Positions 8,446 to 16,436 of a stretch of 43,128 nucleotides of DNA are shown here, in pieces. Position 1 is the stretch's first letter. Every line of letters starts with the position of its first letter. Source of the stretch: JAWUWD01 sp034112085 (GTDB lineage: Bacteria; Bacteroidota; Bacteroidia; Cytophagales; Cyclobacteriaceae); contig JAWUWD010000044.1 in the NCBI GenBank assembly GCA_034112085.1, positions 1 to 43,128 of the forward strand, written 5' to 3'. The translations under genes and the position numbers were made by a program. The notes below the pieces were generated by a model, which did no database searches, was not told where the DNA came from, and saw only the letters and a program-made list of their open reading frames with translations.

Positions 8446-8453
8446 TATTTTTG
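8446..8453 (+). promoter_or_regulatory. Possible -7 box for the sterol-desaturase-family gene
   Basis: TATTTTTG matches TAnnTTTG and lies 37 bases upstream of the ATG at 8490. No convincing -33 TTTG is present at the expected distance, so this is only a candidate. Confidence 0.3.
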
Positions 8454-8489
8454 TTTTGTCGTCATGCATAACAGAGTGAAACTACATTT

Positions 8490-9704
8490 ATGAACCTTAA
8501 TCCAGTTGTTCTATCTATTCCATTATACTTTGTACTAATCGGGATAGAACTACTTATAAATCAATTTCAAAAGAAGAATCTCTACAGGCTGAATGATGCA
8601 GTTACTAATATAAGTTGTGGTATCACACAGCAATTAACCGGTATTTTCCTAAAAGTAATCGGAGTAGGTGTTTTTCAGTTTGTTTATGAAAAATTTGCTG
8701 TTTTCGCAATACCATCCAACTGGGTGACCATCATAGTCCTATTTATTGCTGCAGACTTTTTCTATTATTGGGCACATAGAATGTCTCATCAAGTCAACCT
8801 TTTTTGGGGAGGTCATGTAGTTCATCACCAAAGTGAAGAATATAATCTATCAGTCGCTTTGCGGCAAAGTACATTTCAAGTCATCTGGACTTTTATGTTC
8901 TATTTACCACTTGCATTTATCGGTTTCAATGCCATCGACTTTGTTTTAGTTATGGGGTTGAACCTAATTTATCAATTTTGGATCCATACAGAGACCATTG
9001 GCAAGATGGGCTGGTTCGAATACATCTTCAATACACCCTCGCACCACAGGGTACACCATGGGCGCAATCCAAAATACATTGATAAAAATCACGCAGGTGT
9101 ATTTATCATCTGGGATAAGATGTTTGGAACATTCCAAGTAGAAGAAGAGCGCCCCATTTATGGCATCACCACCCCTATCGATAGTTGGAATCCAGTCTGG
9201 GTCAATTTTGAGCACTATGTACAAATGTGGAGCACGATGAAAACCATAGATGGTATCGGTAATAAAATCAAATTCACATTTAATAAGCCGGGTTGGATGC
9301 CCGAATCGATGGGCGGATATCAGTCTGCACCGGATATTGATAAGATTAATTATCAAAAGTTTGATACCCTTTCTCCAATGAGTCTCAACTTTTATGTCTT
9401 ATTTCAGTATACAGTCGCACTTGCTATCACCGCATTTTTCTTATTTAATGAGACTCAATTCGAATTAGAAATCAAAGCTCTTATGGCCGGTGGAATTATC
9501 GTAACAGTCATGAACTGTGGCCTTCTTTTTGAAAATAAGAATTGGGTTAAATACACTGAATATTTGAGAATTTTGCTTGTGGCTATAGCTGGTGTCTATC
9601 TGTCCAATATAAATGATTGGAATGTATATTTTCTGGCTGCTGGAATTAGTTATAGCTTGGTTTCATCTCTTTGGTTATTATCTTTGGGTAACTTAAAAAA
9701 GTAA
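8490..9704 (+). CDS. Fatty acid hydroxylase/sterol desaturase family (alkylglycerol monooxygenase-like)
   Basis: A 404-residue integral membrane di-iron oxygenase. The histidine clusters are present in order: HRMSH (H96, H100), HVVHH (H109, H112, H113), H166 in a helix, and HHRVHH (H185-H190), plus H201. These fit the eight-histidine site of the family. Membrane helices flank the core on both sides, and about four more helices occur in the C-terminal 120 residues. The long C-terminal membrane part makes it resemble alkylglycerol monooxygenase (ether-lipid cleavage) more than C5 sterol desaturase. The actual substrate cannot be read from sequence. A small lipoprotein gene begins two bases after its stop codon, so they form a unit. 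Confidence 0.85.
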   Translation: MNLNPVVLSIPLYFVLIGIELLINQFQKKNLYRLNDAVTNISCGITQQLTGIFLKVIGVGVFQFVYEKFAVFAIPSNWVTIIVLFIAADFFYYWAHRMSHQVNLFWGGHVVHHQSEEYNLSVALRQSTFQVIWTFMFYLPLAFIGFNAIDFVLVMGLNLIYQFWIHTETIGKMGWFEYIFNTPSHHRVHHGRNPKYIDKNHAGVFIIWDKMFGTFQVEEERPIYGITTPIDSWNPVWVNFEHYVQMWSTMKTIDGIGNKIKFTFNKPGWMPESMGGYQSAPDIDKINYQKFDTLSPMSLNFYVLFQYTVALAITAFFLFNETQFELEIKALMAGGIIVTVMNCGLLFENKNWVKYTEYLRILLVAIAGVYLSNINDWNVYFLAAGISYSLVSSLWLLSLGNLKK

Positions 9705-9705
9705 T

Positions 9706-10065
9706 ATGACCGTACGATTTTCTATCCTGTGTTTACTCTCCCTATGTATGTATTCTTGCTCGCAGAAAGATGCTATTGACTTATCCAACTTTGATGAGGT
9801 AGCATGGCAATCAGATAAGGATGGTTGCGCTGGTATCAGAACTGAATTACGAAACGATCTGATCAATGTGAAAGAAGAACTTAAAGGTCTGAATGGAGAT
9901 CAGGTCATAAGTGCATTAGGCAAACCTAATAAAACTGACCTTGCCAGCCGTAACCAGAAATACTTTATCTACAATATATCATGTAATACCAATTCTAATG
10001 ATGCTTCTACACTCTCAATTAGATTTAATGCAGTCGGTTTGTCTTATGTGGTAATCGTTTACTGA
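9706..10065 (+). CDS. Small lipoprotein with BamE/SmpA-like C-terminal half
   Basis: A 119-residue protein with a lipoprotein signal peptide and a lipobox ending at C18 (LCMYSC). It should therefore be lipid-anchored in the envelope. The mature part contains a LNGDQVISALGKPNKTD segment followed by beta-strand-like YFIYNI. This is the typical helix-turn-strand start of the SmpA/OmlA (BamE) fold, which often mediates protein contacts in the outer membrane. Two further cysteines (at C41 and about C93) could form a disulfide. It follows the membrane oxygenase gene with only one intervening base and is surely cotranscribed. The BamE resemblance is motif-level only. Confidence 0.75.
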   Translation: MTVRFSILCLLSLCMYSCSQKDAIDLSNFDEVAWQSDKDGCAGIRTELRNDLINVKEELKGLNGDQVISALGKPNKTDLASRNQKYFIYNISCNTNSNDASTLSIRFNAVGLSYVVIVY

Positions 10066-10122
10066 GCTTTCTTGCAAAGGCTAGGATCATTTATTAAATT
10101 TCTGTGAATAACTAATACTCTT

Positions 10123-10719
10123 ATGAAGATACTAGCTACGACATCCCTCATTCTGTTATCATTATTTAGTGCTACAGCACAAAGTATTCCTAGTAAAGAA
10201 ATACAAATAGCCAGTGCCCTATCAGCGGCTCCAGAAGAAGATAGACTGAATGCTACCGTCAAAGGGTATGATCAATCGGGCATTTTAATAACACTTCAAC
10301 AAGGAAGCAACAAATTAATCTGTCTTACTGACAATCCAAAACAAGAAGGTTTCAATGCTGCTTGCTACCATGAAGGTTTAGAAGTGTTTATGGCACGAGG
10401 TAGAGAGCTTAAAGCACAAGGACAAGATCGTGGTCAAATCTTCCAAATGAGAGAAGATGAAGCTAAATCAGGAAAACTTAAAATGCCTGATCATCCATCT
10501 GCCTTGCATATAAGGTCTGGGCCAAACGGACAATATAATCCGTCTACCAAGAAAGTAGAAAACACAACGTTGCGCTATGTAGTGTATATTCCTTGGGCGA
10601 CTTCAGAATCTACAGGACTTCCTATAAGACCGCTGGTGCCCGGAGGACCATGGATCATGGATCCAGGAACTCACCGTGCTCACATCATGATCTCCCCTCC
10701 TAAGGAATTACAGAAGTAA
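10123..10719 (+). CDS. Secreted protein of unknown function
   Basis: A 198-residue protein with a Sec signal peptide (residues 1-19, cleavage after the ATAQ region) and no membrane anchor, so it is periplasmic or exported. The mature part has CLTDNP and a C-Y-H pair (C near 64 and 80). A conserved-looking C-terminal block follows: VYIPWAT, LVPGGPWIMDPGTHRAHIMI. The block has the look of an enzyme or binding domain, but I do not recognise it. It lies 57 bases after the small lipoprotein gene in the same direction and may share its transcript. Confidence 0.75.
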   Translation: MKILATTSLILLSLFSATAQSIPSKEIQIASALSAAPEEDRLNATVKGYDQSGILITLQQGSNKLICLTDNPKQEGFNAACYHEGLEVFMARGRELKAQGQDRGQIFQMREDEAKSGKLKMPDHPSALHIRSGPNGQYNPSTKKVENTTLRYVVYIPWATSESTGLPIRPLVPGGPWIMDPGTHRAHIMISPPKELQK

Positions 10720-10948
10720 GATTGGCTGATAACATATGAGTGAAAGAATTACTCTTACAATTTGACTGATATTATTCAATCTAATCATCAGAATATTGCC
10801 TTAAATGAAAAATAAAATATTCGCTCTCTTTTGTCAATTAGGCCTCAATCTGACACACAAGAAGTAAAAGTCGTGCGAATTTTGAGAAAGCTTCAACCAA
10901 ATGCCAATTTAATCAACATTGAAGGTGGATTAAATCAGTTAATGAACT
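10720..10948. other. Intergenic spacer, nothing recognised
   Basis: This 229-base spacer separates the secreted-protein gene from the TauE/SafE gene. It contains a 20-codon open frame beginning at 10805 that has no supporting signal. No strong hairpin, repeat or consensus promoter was found. Confidence 0.5.
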
Positions 10949-11707
10949 ATGAATATTGAAACGCTTCTGCTTCTATTTTTTGCCTTTTTTCTTATAGCTA
11001 CTTTTTATTCTTCAGTCGGTTTTGGAGGAGGTTCAAGCTATTTGGCGCTATTGTATCTTTTTGCTTTTAGTTTTTTCTTTATTCGCTCTAATGCGCTTTT
11101 ATGTAACCTGTTAGTTGTTTCTGGAAGCACCTATTTATTTTATAGAAACGGTCATTTTTCTATTAAAGATTTCTTGCCTTTTATTATTACCAGTATCCCA
11201 ATGGCATTTATTGGGGCATTATTCAAACTTGATGATAAAATTTTCTTTATATTATTGGGAGTTACACTCATTCTTTCTGCGGTTTCTTTATTGTACCAAG
11301 CCCTTGGCAAAAACATACCCAAATCTAAAGTATACCCAAAATACATGAGCTATGTTCTAGGGGCTGGAATTGGTTTGCTATCTGGATTGGTCGGTATAGG
11401 CGGAGGGATATTTTTAGCTCCTTTATTAAATCACTTACGCTGGGGGAATCCAGTAAAAATTGCTGCATTGTCAGCATTTTTTATTTTAGTAAACTCGCTT
11501 TCGGGGCTAGCTGGGTTATACGTAAGTGGCACGCTTGATTTTTCTTGGTTGACAAGCTTGGTGTTGTTACTTGCTGTCCTATTGGGCGGGCAATTAGGAG
11601 TTCGTTTCAGTCTTAAGAAAGCCTCTCCTAAGGCTATCCGTATAGGAACAGCTGTTCTTGTTATGTTGGTGGGTCTTCGTATATTAATTATTAAGGGGGT
11701 TTTGTAA
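10949..11707 (+). CDS. TauE/SafE family transporter (sulfite/organic anion exporter type)
   Basis: A 252-residue polytopic inner-membrane protein with about eight helices arranged as two similar halves. Each half carries the glycine-rich family signature: SSVGFGGGSSYLALL near residue 21 and GLVGIGGGIFLAPLL near residue 145. Members of the family export sulfite, sulfoacetate and similar small anions or move thiosulfate. The substrate here is not predictable. It stands alone with spacers of about 220-230 bases on both sides and converges with the ykgJ-like gene. A short hairpin with a T-run follows it at 11879-11900. Confidence 0.88.
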   Translation: MNIETLLLLFFAFFLIATFYSSVGFGGGSSYLALLYLFAFSFFFIRSNALLCNLLVVSGSTYLFYRNGHFSIKDFLPFIITSIPMAFIGALFKLDDKIFFILLGVTLILSAVSLLYQALGKNIPKSKVYPKYMSYVLGAGIGLLSGLVGIGGGIFLAPLLNHLRWGNPVKIAALSAFFILVNSLSGLAGLYVSGTLDFSWLTSLVLLLAVLLGGQLGVRFSLKKASPKAIRIGTAVLVMLVGLRILIIKGVL

Positions 11708-11878
11708 ATAGAAAATCATACTGTCATAAAAAGTGTGTCCTCTTTAGTAAAAAAGATTTCCTTCAACCAACTTCAAGTGTGAATTTCCTTCTCTAATCAT
11801 AGTGGCATACTGTTATCAGTCCAAACCAACGATGCTCTGATTGACAGAAGAGAAAAGCCTCATTGCATAACTAATATT

Positions 11879-11900
11879 ATCATTTGTCAACAATGATTTT
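11879..11900 (+). terminator. Possible intrinsic terminator downstream of the TauE/SafE gene
   Basis: ATCATT(T)GT and ACAATGAT form a short stem with one bulged base, immediately followed by a run of T. It lies about 170 bases after the stop codon. The stem is AT-rich and weak. The rest of the spacer (11708-11925) shows nothing else. Confidence 0.35.
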
Positions 11901-11925
11901 TGTACTAACATATGAAATGTTTAAA

Positions 11926-12408
11926 CTATTTCTTCGTACTCAACCCCTGCACAATTTCATGTACTGCTGGACAGACTTGTGTATTCTTCAATGTCAGGTT
12001 TAGAATTTGATGCATTCTCTTACGATTAGTATGCGGATATTCTCTACACGCTCTTGGTCTACTATCATAAACCATACATTCATTATTAAACCCTAAAAAT
12101 GGGCAAGGTGATGAGTTCAATATATAGTCATTATCTTCATCTTTATGCAAATATGTCATGATGAATATGCCTGTTTTCATTTTAAGTGATTTGGAGACTC
12201 TGTCTATATCCGCTTCGTAAAATATTGGGCTAGTCGTTTTACAGCAATTCGCACAATCTAAGCAGTTAATCTTCTCAAATACTTCATCATGAAGATCATG
12301 AAACTGATCATCTAAGTTTTTGGGCTTTACTTTTTTTAGCTTAGCTATTGTTTTCTGATGTTCTGAAAATAACTTCTTCGCTTCTACTTTATATTTATCT
12401 AAATCCAT
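11926..12408 (-). CDS. YkgJ-type cysteine-cluster protein
   Basis: A 160-residue cytoplasmic protein with the CxxCxxCC signature (C49, C52, C55, C56), then C102, C111 and C121 in the PCPFL...C...RPRACREYP arrangement and one further cysteine near 145. This pattern defines the zinc- or iron-chelating YkgJ family (PF03692), which is predicted to bind a metal or Fe-S cluster but has no settled function. It is the third gene of a leftward series after gyrA and the TPR gene. A good terminator hairpin ends only 5 bases before its start codon, so its expression may depend on readthrough or on a promoter inside the TPR gene. Confidence 0.88.
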   Translation of the reverse strand: MDLDKYKVEAKKLFSEHQKTIAKLKKVKPKNLDDQFHDLHDEVFEKINCLDCANCCKTTSPIFYEADIDRVSKSLKMKTGIFIMTYLHKDEDNDYILNSSPCPFLGFNNECMVYDSRPRACREYPHTNRKRMHQILNLTLKNTQVCPAVHEIVQGLSTKK

Positions 12409-12413
12409 AACAT

Positions 12414-12440
12414 AAAAAAAGGACCACGTTAGTAGTCCTT
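12414..12440 (-). terminator. Intrinsic terminator after the TPR gene
   Basis: Read leftward, AAGGAC...GTCCTT form a stem extended by two more pairs past one mismatch, with a 4-base loop, followed directly by seven T residues. It lies 25 bases after the TPR gene stop codon. The T-run ends only 5 bases before the YkgJ start codon, which makes an attenuation role possible. Confidence 0.7.
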
Positions 12441-12465
12441 CAAATTAATATTTCAGAGAGTAATA

Positions 12466-13647
12466 TTACTCAGTAGCATTAGCTTCATCCAATTTTGCTT
12501 GCATAGCTTCTGCCTTGTCATACATCTTCAATTGAACATAAATATACTTCAAGGTCTCCATAGGAGTTGTATCTTTATCATTCATAGCATGTACTTTTTC
12601 CCAGTTAGGAATTACTTTCTTAAGTAATACATTAATCTCTACATCCATTTTTTCAGATTTTTTTAAGTCTGCAGCTGAAATCCCCAGGTCATTCCTTTGC
12701 TTTACCATCTCAATAACATCATTGTATCTAAGTACAGCAAGGTTGAAATGTGCATTATAGTATTCTGAGTCAGCCTTTATTGAACCTTCATAAGCTGCAA
12801 TAGCCTCATCCTTCTTCTTCAAGTTATCGTACATTACTCCCAAAGAGAAATATAACTGTGCATTATTAGGTTCTGCTTGAATAGCTTTTTCCAATCCAGC
12901 TACTGCCTCATCCACTTTGTCCAATTTGATCAAAATATCAATTTCTTGCTTTGGAAATAGTTGATTTGTTGGAAATGCAGTTTTAGCCTTTTTAATAAGA
13001 GCAAGTGCTCCTTCATTATCTTTCCTTTCTGTACCCAGTATATAAATCATAGATCCATATACATCAGCACTTTCACCACCTACTTCAAAGTACTTCTCAA
13101 AGTTTTTCATGGCAATCTCATATTTTTTTGAGTTTTGAGCCGCAAGTCCAGCATATAAATAGCCAGTAGTATCTGCTGGCGAAATAAGACTACTTTTTTC
13201 GAAAGCAATTACAGCTGCTTCATTATCATCATTCTGAAAAGCTTCAACACCTTGATTCAAATATACTCCCCATAGTGTCTGAATTTGTTGGGTTTTGAGA
13301 ACTGGCAGTCCATTGGCATCAGCAGTATAGTACTCACTACCTCCTTTAGCTAACTCATCAGCTTTGGCAAATGATTCCATAGAAGTCTTTAGGGCATTAT
13401 CTACAGATGTGGTCGAAGAAGTATCTATACTTGCGTATATCAATCCCCGGTAGTACCAAGTCTTTCCGTTAGCCATCAACTTCTCATCAATTGATGCTCT
13501 ATCAATTTCTGTTTGTGCATTGACAAAGTCACCCTCTTGCATCATTTTCAATGCTTTATTAATATTAGGCTTCTTCTGTTTTTTCTGTGCAATAACAGAA
13601 CCAGTAGCAAAACTCGCTACCAATAAAATTAAAATTATCTTTTTCAT
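12466..13647 (-). CDS. Secreted tetratricopeptide-repeat protein
   Basis: A 393-residue protein starting MKKIILILLVASFA with a Sec signal peptide that cleaves near residue 21, so it acts in the periplasm or at the outer membrane. The mature chain is built of about 7-8 TPR-like helical pairs. The clearest are AAVIAFEKSSLISPADTTGY and AQLYFSLGVMYDNLKKKDEA, the latter matching the TPR consensus. A longer open frame extends upstream into the gyrA 3' end. I reject that because it lacks a signal sequence and overlaps gyrA. It lies 28 bases after gyrA and is probably cotranscribed with it. It is terminated by the hairpin at 12414-12440. It likely serves as a protein-interaction scaffold, with partner unknown. 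Confidence 0.88.
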   Translation of the reverse strand: MKKIILILLVASFATGSVIAQKKQKKPNINKALKMMQEGDFVNAQTEIDRASIDEKLMANGKTWYYRGLIYASIDTSSTTSVDNALKTSMESFAKADELAKGGSEYYTADANGLPVLKTQQIQTLWGVYLNQGVEAFQNDDNEAAVIAFEKSSLISPADTTGYLYAGLAAQNSKKYEIAMKNFEKYFEVGGESADVYGSMIYILGTERKDNEGALALIKKAKTAFPTNQLFPKQEIDILIKLDKVDEAVAGLEKAIQAEPNNAQLYFSLGVMYDNLKKKDEAIAAYEGSIKADSEYYNAHFNLAVLRYNDVIEMVKQRNDLGISAADLKKSEKMDVEINVLLKKVIPNWEKVHAMNDKDTTPMETLKYIYVQLKMYDKAEAMQAKLDEANATE

Positions 13648-13675
13648 CTTATTATATTCAAGGTTAGGTTTAGAT

Positions 13676-16258
13676 TTATTCTTTAGTTGTTTCATCTGAC
13701 TCAGATGATTCGGAGTTACTCTCTTCTTCAGAAGAAGATTCCGGCTCGTCATTATCATTTTCAGATGCTTCAACATCCAATTCTTCAATCTCTATAGCTT
13801 CTATTTTCTCCACAGAAGATATTTCATCATCATCACTAAGTTTAATCAGTCTTACACCTTGAGTAGCACGCCCCATCACTCTGAGCTTTTCTACTGCCAT
13901 TCTAATTGTTATTCCTGACTTGTTTATTATCATTAAGTCATCACTGTCGACAACTTCCTTGATTGCAACAAGCTTGCCAGTTTTTTCAGTGACGTTGATA
14001 GTCTTTACACCTTTACCACCTCTTTTCGTGATACGATAATCATCAATAGCAGATCTTTTACCATATCCTTTTTCAGAAACGACAAGTAAATTTGAATCTT
14101 CTCTTGAAACACAAACCATACCTACTACCCTATCTTTATCACTCTCAAGAGTCACTCCTTTCACACCAGCAGCCATACGTCCCATAGATCGCACATCAGA
14201 CTCTTTGAAGTGTACTACTTTGCCTTCCTTCTTAGCTATAATGATTTTATTATTACCGTTGGTAAGGCTTACGTCTAATAATCTATCTCCTTCTCTTATA
14301 GTGATCGCATTGATACCATTCTGACGGGGTCTAGAATAAGCTTCCAATGTGGTTTTCTTAATAACACCGTTCTCAGTACACATTACTAAGAAATTGTTAT
14401 TAATATAATCTTCATCTTTCAATGTCTTCACATTGATTACGGCTCTTACTTTATCACCTGGCTCAATATTAATTAGATTTTGAATAGCCCGACCTTTAGA
14501 AGTCTTTCCTCCTTCAGGGATTTCCCAAACTTTCTTCCAGAACACCTTACCAAACTCAGTAAAGATCAATAGATAGTTGTGTGCTGAAGCCACAAACAAG
14601 TGTTCTGTGAAATCACTGTCTTTGGTAGTTACACCTCTAGAACCTACACCACCTCTTCCTTGTGTCCTATATTCAACCAATGGCGTCCGTTTCATATATC
14701 CTTCGTGAGAAATAGTAATTACCATTTCTTCATCAGGAATCATATCTTCTACCGTGAAATCATCTGCGGCATGTATGATGTCCGTTCTACGCTCATCACC
14801 ATACTTTTCTTTGACCTCAAGAAGTTCATCTTTGATAATTGTCATTCTCAAGCCTTCATCGTTCAAGATGGAAGTCAAATGTTCGATCAGTTTCTTAATC
14901 TCATCGTACTCATGCTGGATTTTGTCTCTTTCAAGACCAGTCAATCGCTGTAGACGCATTTCCAGAATTGCCTTGGCTTGAATTTCTGAAAGATTGAAGT
15001 TTTCTATTAAGCCAGCTTTAGCTTGATCTGGATCTTTCGATTTTCTAATCAGATCAATTACAGCATCAAGATTATCTAGTGCTATGATATATCCTTCTAG
15101 GATGTGTGCTCTTTTTTCTGCTTCGTTGAGTTCATACTGAGTTCTTCTTACGACCACTTCATGCCTGTGATCTATATAATGAACTATCATATCCTTCAAG
15201 TTCAATGTCTCAGGCCTACCTTTTACCAAGGCAATGTTATTGACACTAAATGAAGTTTGAAGTTGTGTGTATTTATAAAGATTATTCAATACGATATTTG
15301 GTATTGCATCTCTTTTCAAGTCATAAACTATACGCAGTCCATCTCTATCTGACTCATCACGTATATCCGAAATTCCTTCTAGCTTCTTATCATTGATGAG
15401 GCCAGCAGTCTTTTCAATCATATTGGCCTTATTGACCATGAATGGTATTTCTGTTACGATAATTTGCTCTTTACCAGTACTCGTAGTGTCAAAATCAGCA
15501 GTAGCACGCATCATTACACGACCTCTACCCGTCTCAAAAGCAGATTTCACTCCTTGGTACCCATATATAGACGCACCGGTTGGGAAATCAGGAGCTGTAA
15601 TATGCTCCATCAACTCTGCAATAGTAATATCTCTATTGTCAATATATGCTACTGTTCCATTGATGACTTCAGTCAAATTGTGTGGAGCCATATTAGTGGC
15701 CATACCTACAGCAATTCCAGAAGCTCCATTCAAAAGAAGGTTAGGAAGTTTAGCAGGAAGAACCGTTGGTTCCTTAAGTGAATCATCAAAATTAGGTTGA
15801 AAGTCAACTGTATTCTTATTGATATCTGTCAACATTTCATCAGCGATCTTCTTCAATCTCGCTTCAGTATAACGCATTGCTGCAGGCGAATCTCCATCAA
15901 TCGACCCGAAGTTACCCTGGCCGTCAACCAGTGGATAGCGCAAAGACCATTCTTGAGCCATACGGACCATCGAATCGTATACAGCTGTATCTCCATGTGG
16001 ATGATACTTACCTAATACTTCACCTACGATTCTTGCAGATTTTTTATGTGCTTTGTTGAAATGAACACCCAAATCCAGCATACCATATAGAATTCTTCGG
16101 TGAACTGGCTTAAGCCCATCCCTAACATCTGGTAAGGCCCTAGATATAATAACTGACATCGAATAATCGATGTAAGCTGTTCGCATTTCATCTTCTATAT
16201 TGATTGGAATAATCCCTTGTCTATCTAAAGGCTTATCCTCATTTGTCTCTTCTGCCAT
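13676..16258 (-). CDS. gyrA: DNA gyrase subunit A
   Basis: Breakage-reunion subunit of gyrase, which introduces negative supercoils with GyrB (not in this window). It shows the KYHPHGDTAVYD motif (84-95) and the catalytic tyrosine Y130 in AMRYTEARL. In the quinolone-resistance region the residue matching E. coli Ser83 is Thr91 and that matching Asp87 is Asp95; neither is a typical resistance substitution. The C-terminal beta-pinwheel begins with a GyrA box, QGRGGVG (about residue 532), needed for DNA wrapping. The last 35 residues form a Glu/Ser/Asp-rich acidic tail. The 860-residue length is normal. It heads a leftward unit with the TPR gene. Confidence 0.96.
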   Translation of the reverse strand: MAEETNEDKPLDRQGIIPINIEDEMRTAYIDYSMSVIISRALPDVRDGLKPVHRRILYGMLDLGVHFNKAHKKSARIVGEVLGKYHPHGDTAVYDSMVRMAQEWSLRYPLVDGQGNFGSIDGDSPAAMRYTEARLKKIADEMLTDINKNTVDFQPNFDDSLKEPTVLPAKLPNLLLNGASGIAVGMATNMAPHNLTEVINGTVAYIDNRDITIAELMEHITAPDFPTGASIYGYQGVKSAFETGRGRVMMRATADFDTTSTGKEQIIVTEIPFMVNKANMIEKTAGLINDKKLEGISDIRDESDRDGLRIVYDLKRDAIPNIVLNNLYKYTQLQTSFSVNNIALVKGRPETLNLKDMIVHYIDHRHEVVVRRTQYELNEAEKRAHILEGYIIALDNLDAVIDLIRKSKDPDQAKAGLIENFNLSEIQAKAILEMRLQRLTGLERDKIQHEYDEIKKLIEHLTSILNDEGLRMTIIKDELLEVKEKYGDERRTDIIHAADDFTVEDMIPDEEMVITISHEGYMKRTPLVEYRTQGRGGVGSRGVTTKDSDFTEHLFVASAHNYLLIFTEFGKVFWKKVWEIPEGGKTSKGRAIQNLINIEPGDKVRAVINVKTLKDEDYINNNFLVMCTENGVIKKTTLEAYSRPRQNGINAITIREGDRLLDVSLTNGNNKIIIAKKEGKVVHFKESDVRSMGRMAAGVKGVTLESDKDRVVGMVCVSREDSNLLVVSEKGYGKRSAIDDYRITKRGGKGVKTINVTEKTGKLVAIKEVVDSDDLMIINKSGITIRMAVEKLRVMGRATQGVRLIKLSDDDEISSVEKIEAIEIEELDVEASENDNDEPESSSEEESNSESSESDETTKE

Positions 16259-16436
16259 GTATGTTTATACGTAGTATGCTTGAAAAATTCAATGCGCAAT
16301 TTAGTTAAAAAAACGGACTGAATATCATTATAGATCAGATAAAAATGAGGCATCCGATTGTGTTGAAATGGAAGAGATACTAAAAGATCATTACATATGC
16401 ATTAACACTCTCAAAGTCCCTTTATAAATAAAAATT

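Noticed and set aside
10805..10867. 20-codon open frame starting MKNKIFALF
   Set aside because: Too short, with no start context or conservation evidence visible.
13648..13788. Upstream extension of the TPR gene by 47 codons into the gyrA 3' end
   Set aside because: It overlaps gyrA and buries a clear signal peptide; the ATG at 13647 is the natural start.
15393..15800. 135-codon open frame antisense to gyrA
   Set aside because: It lies opposite the conserved gyrA catalytic domain and has no protein features of its own.
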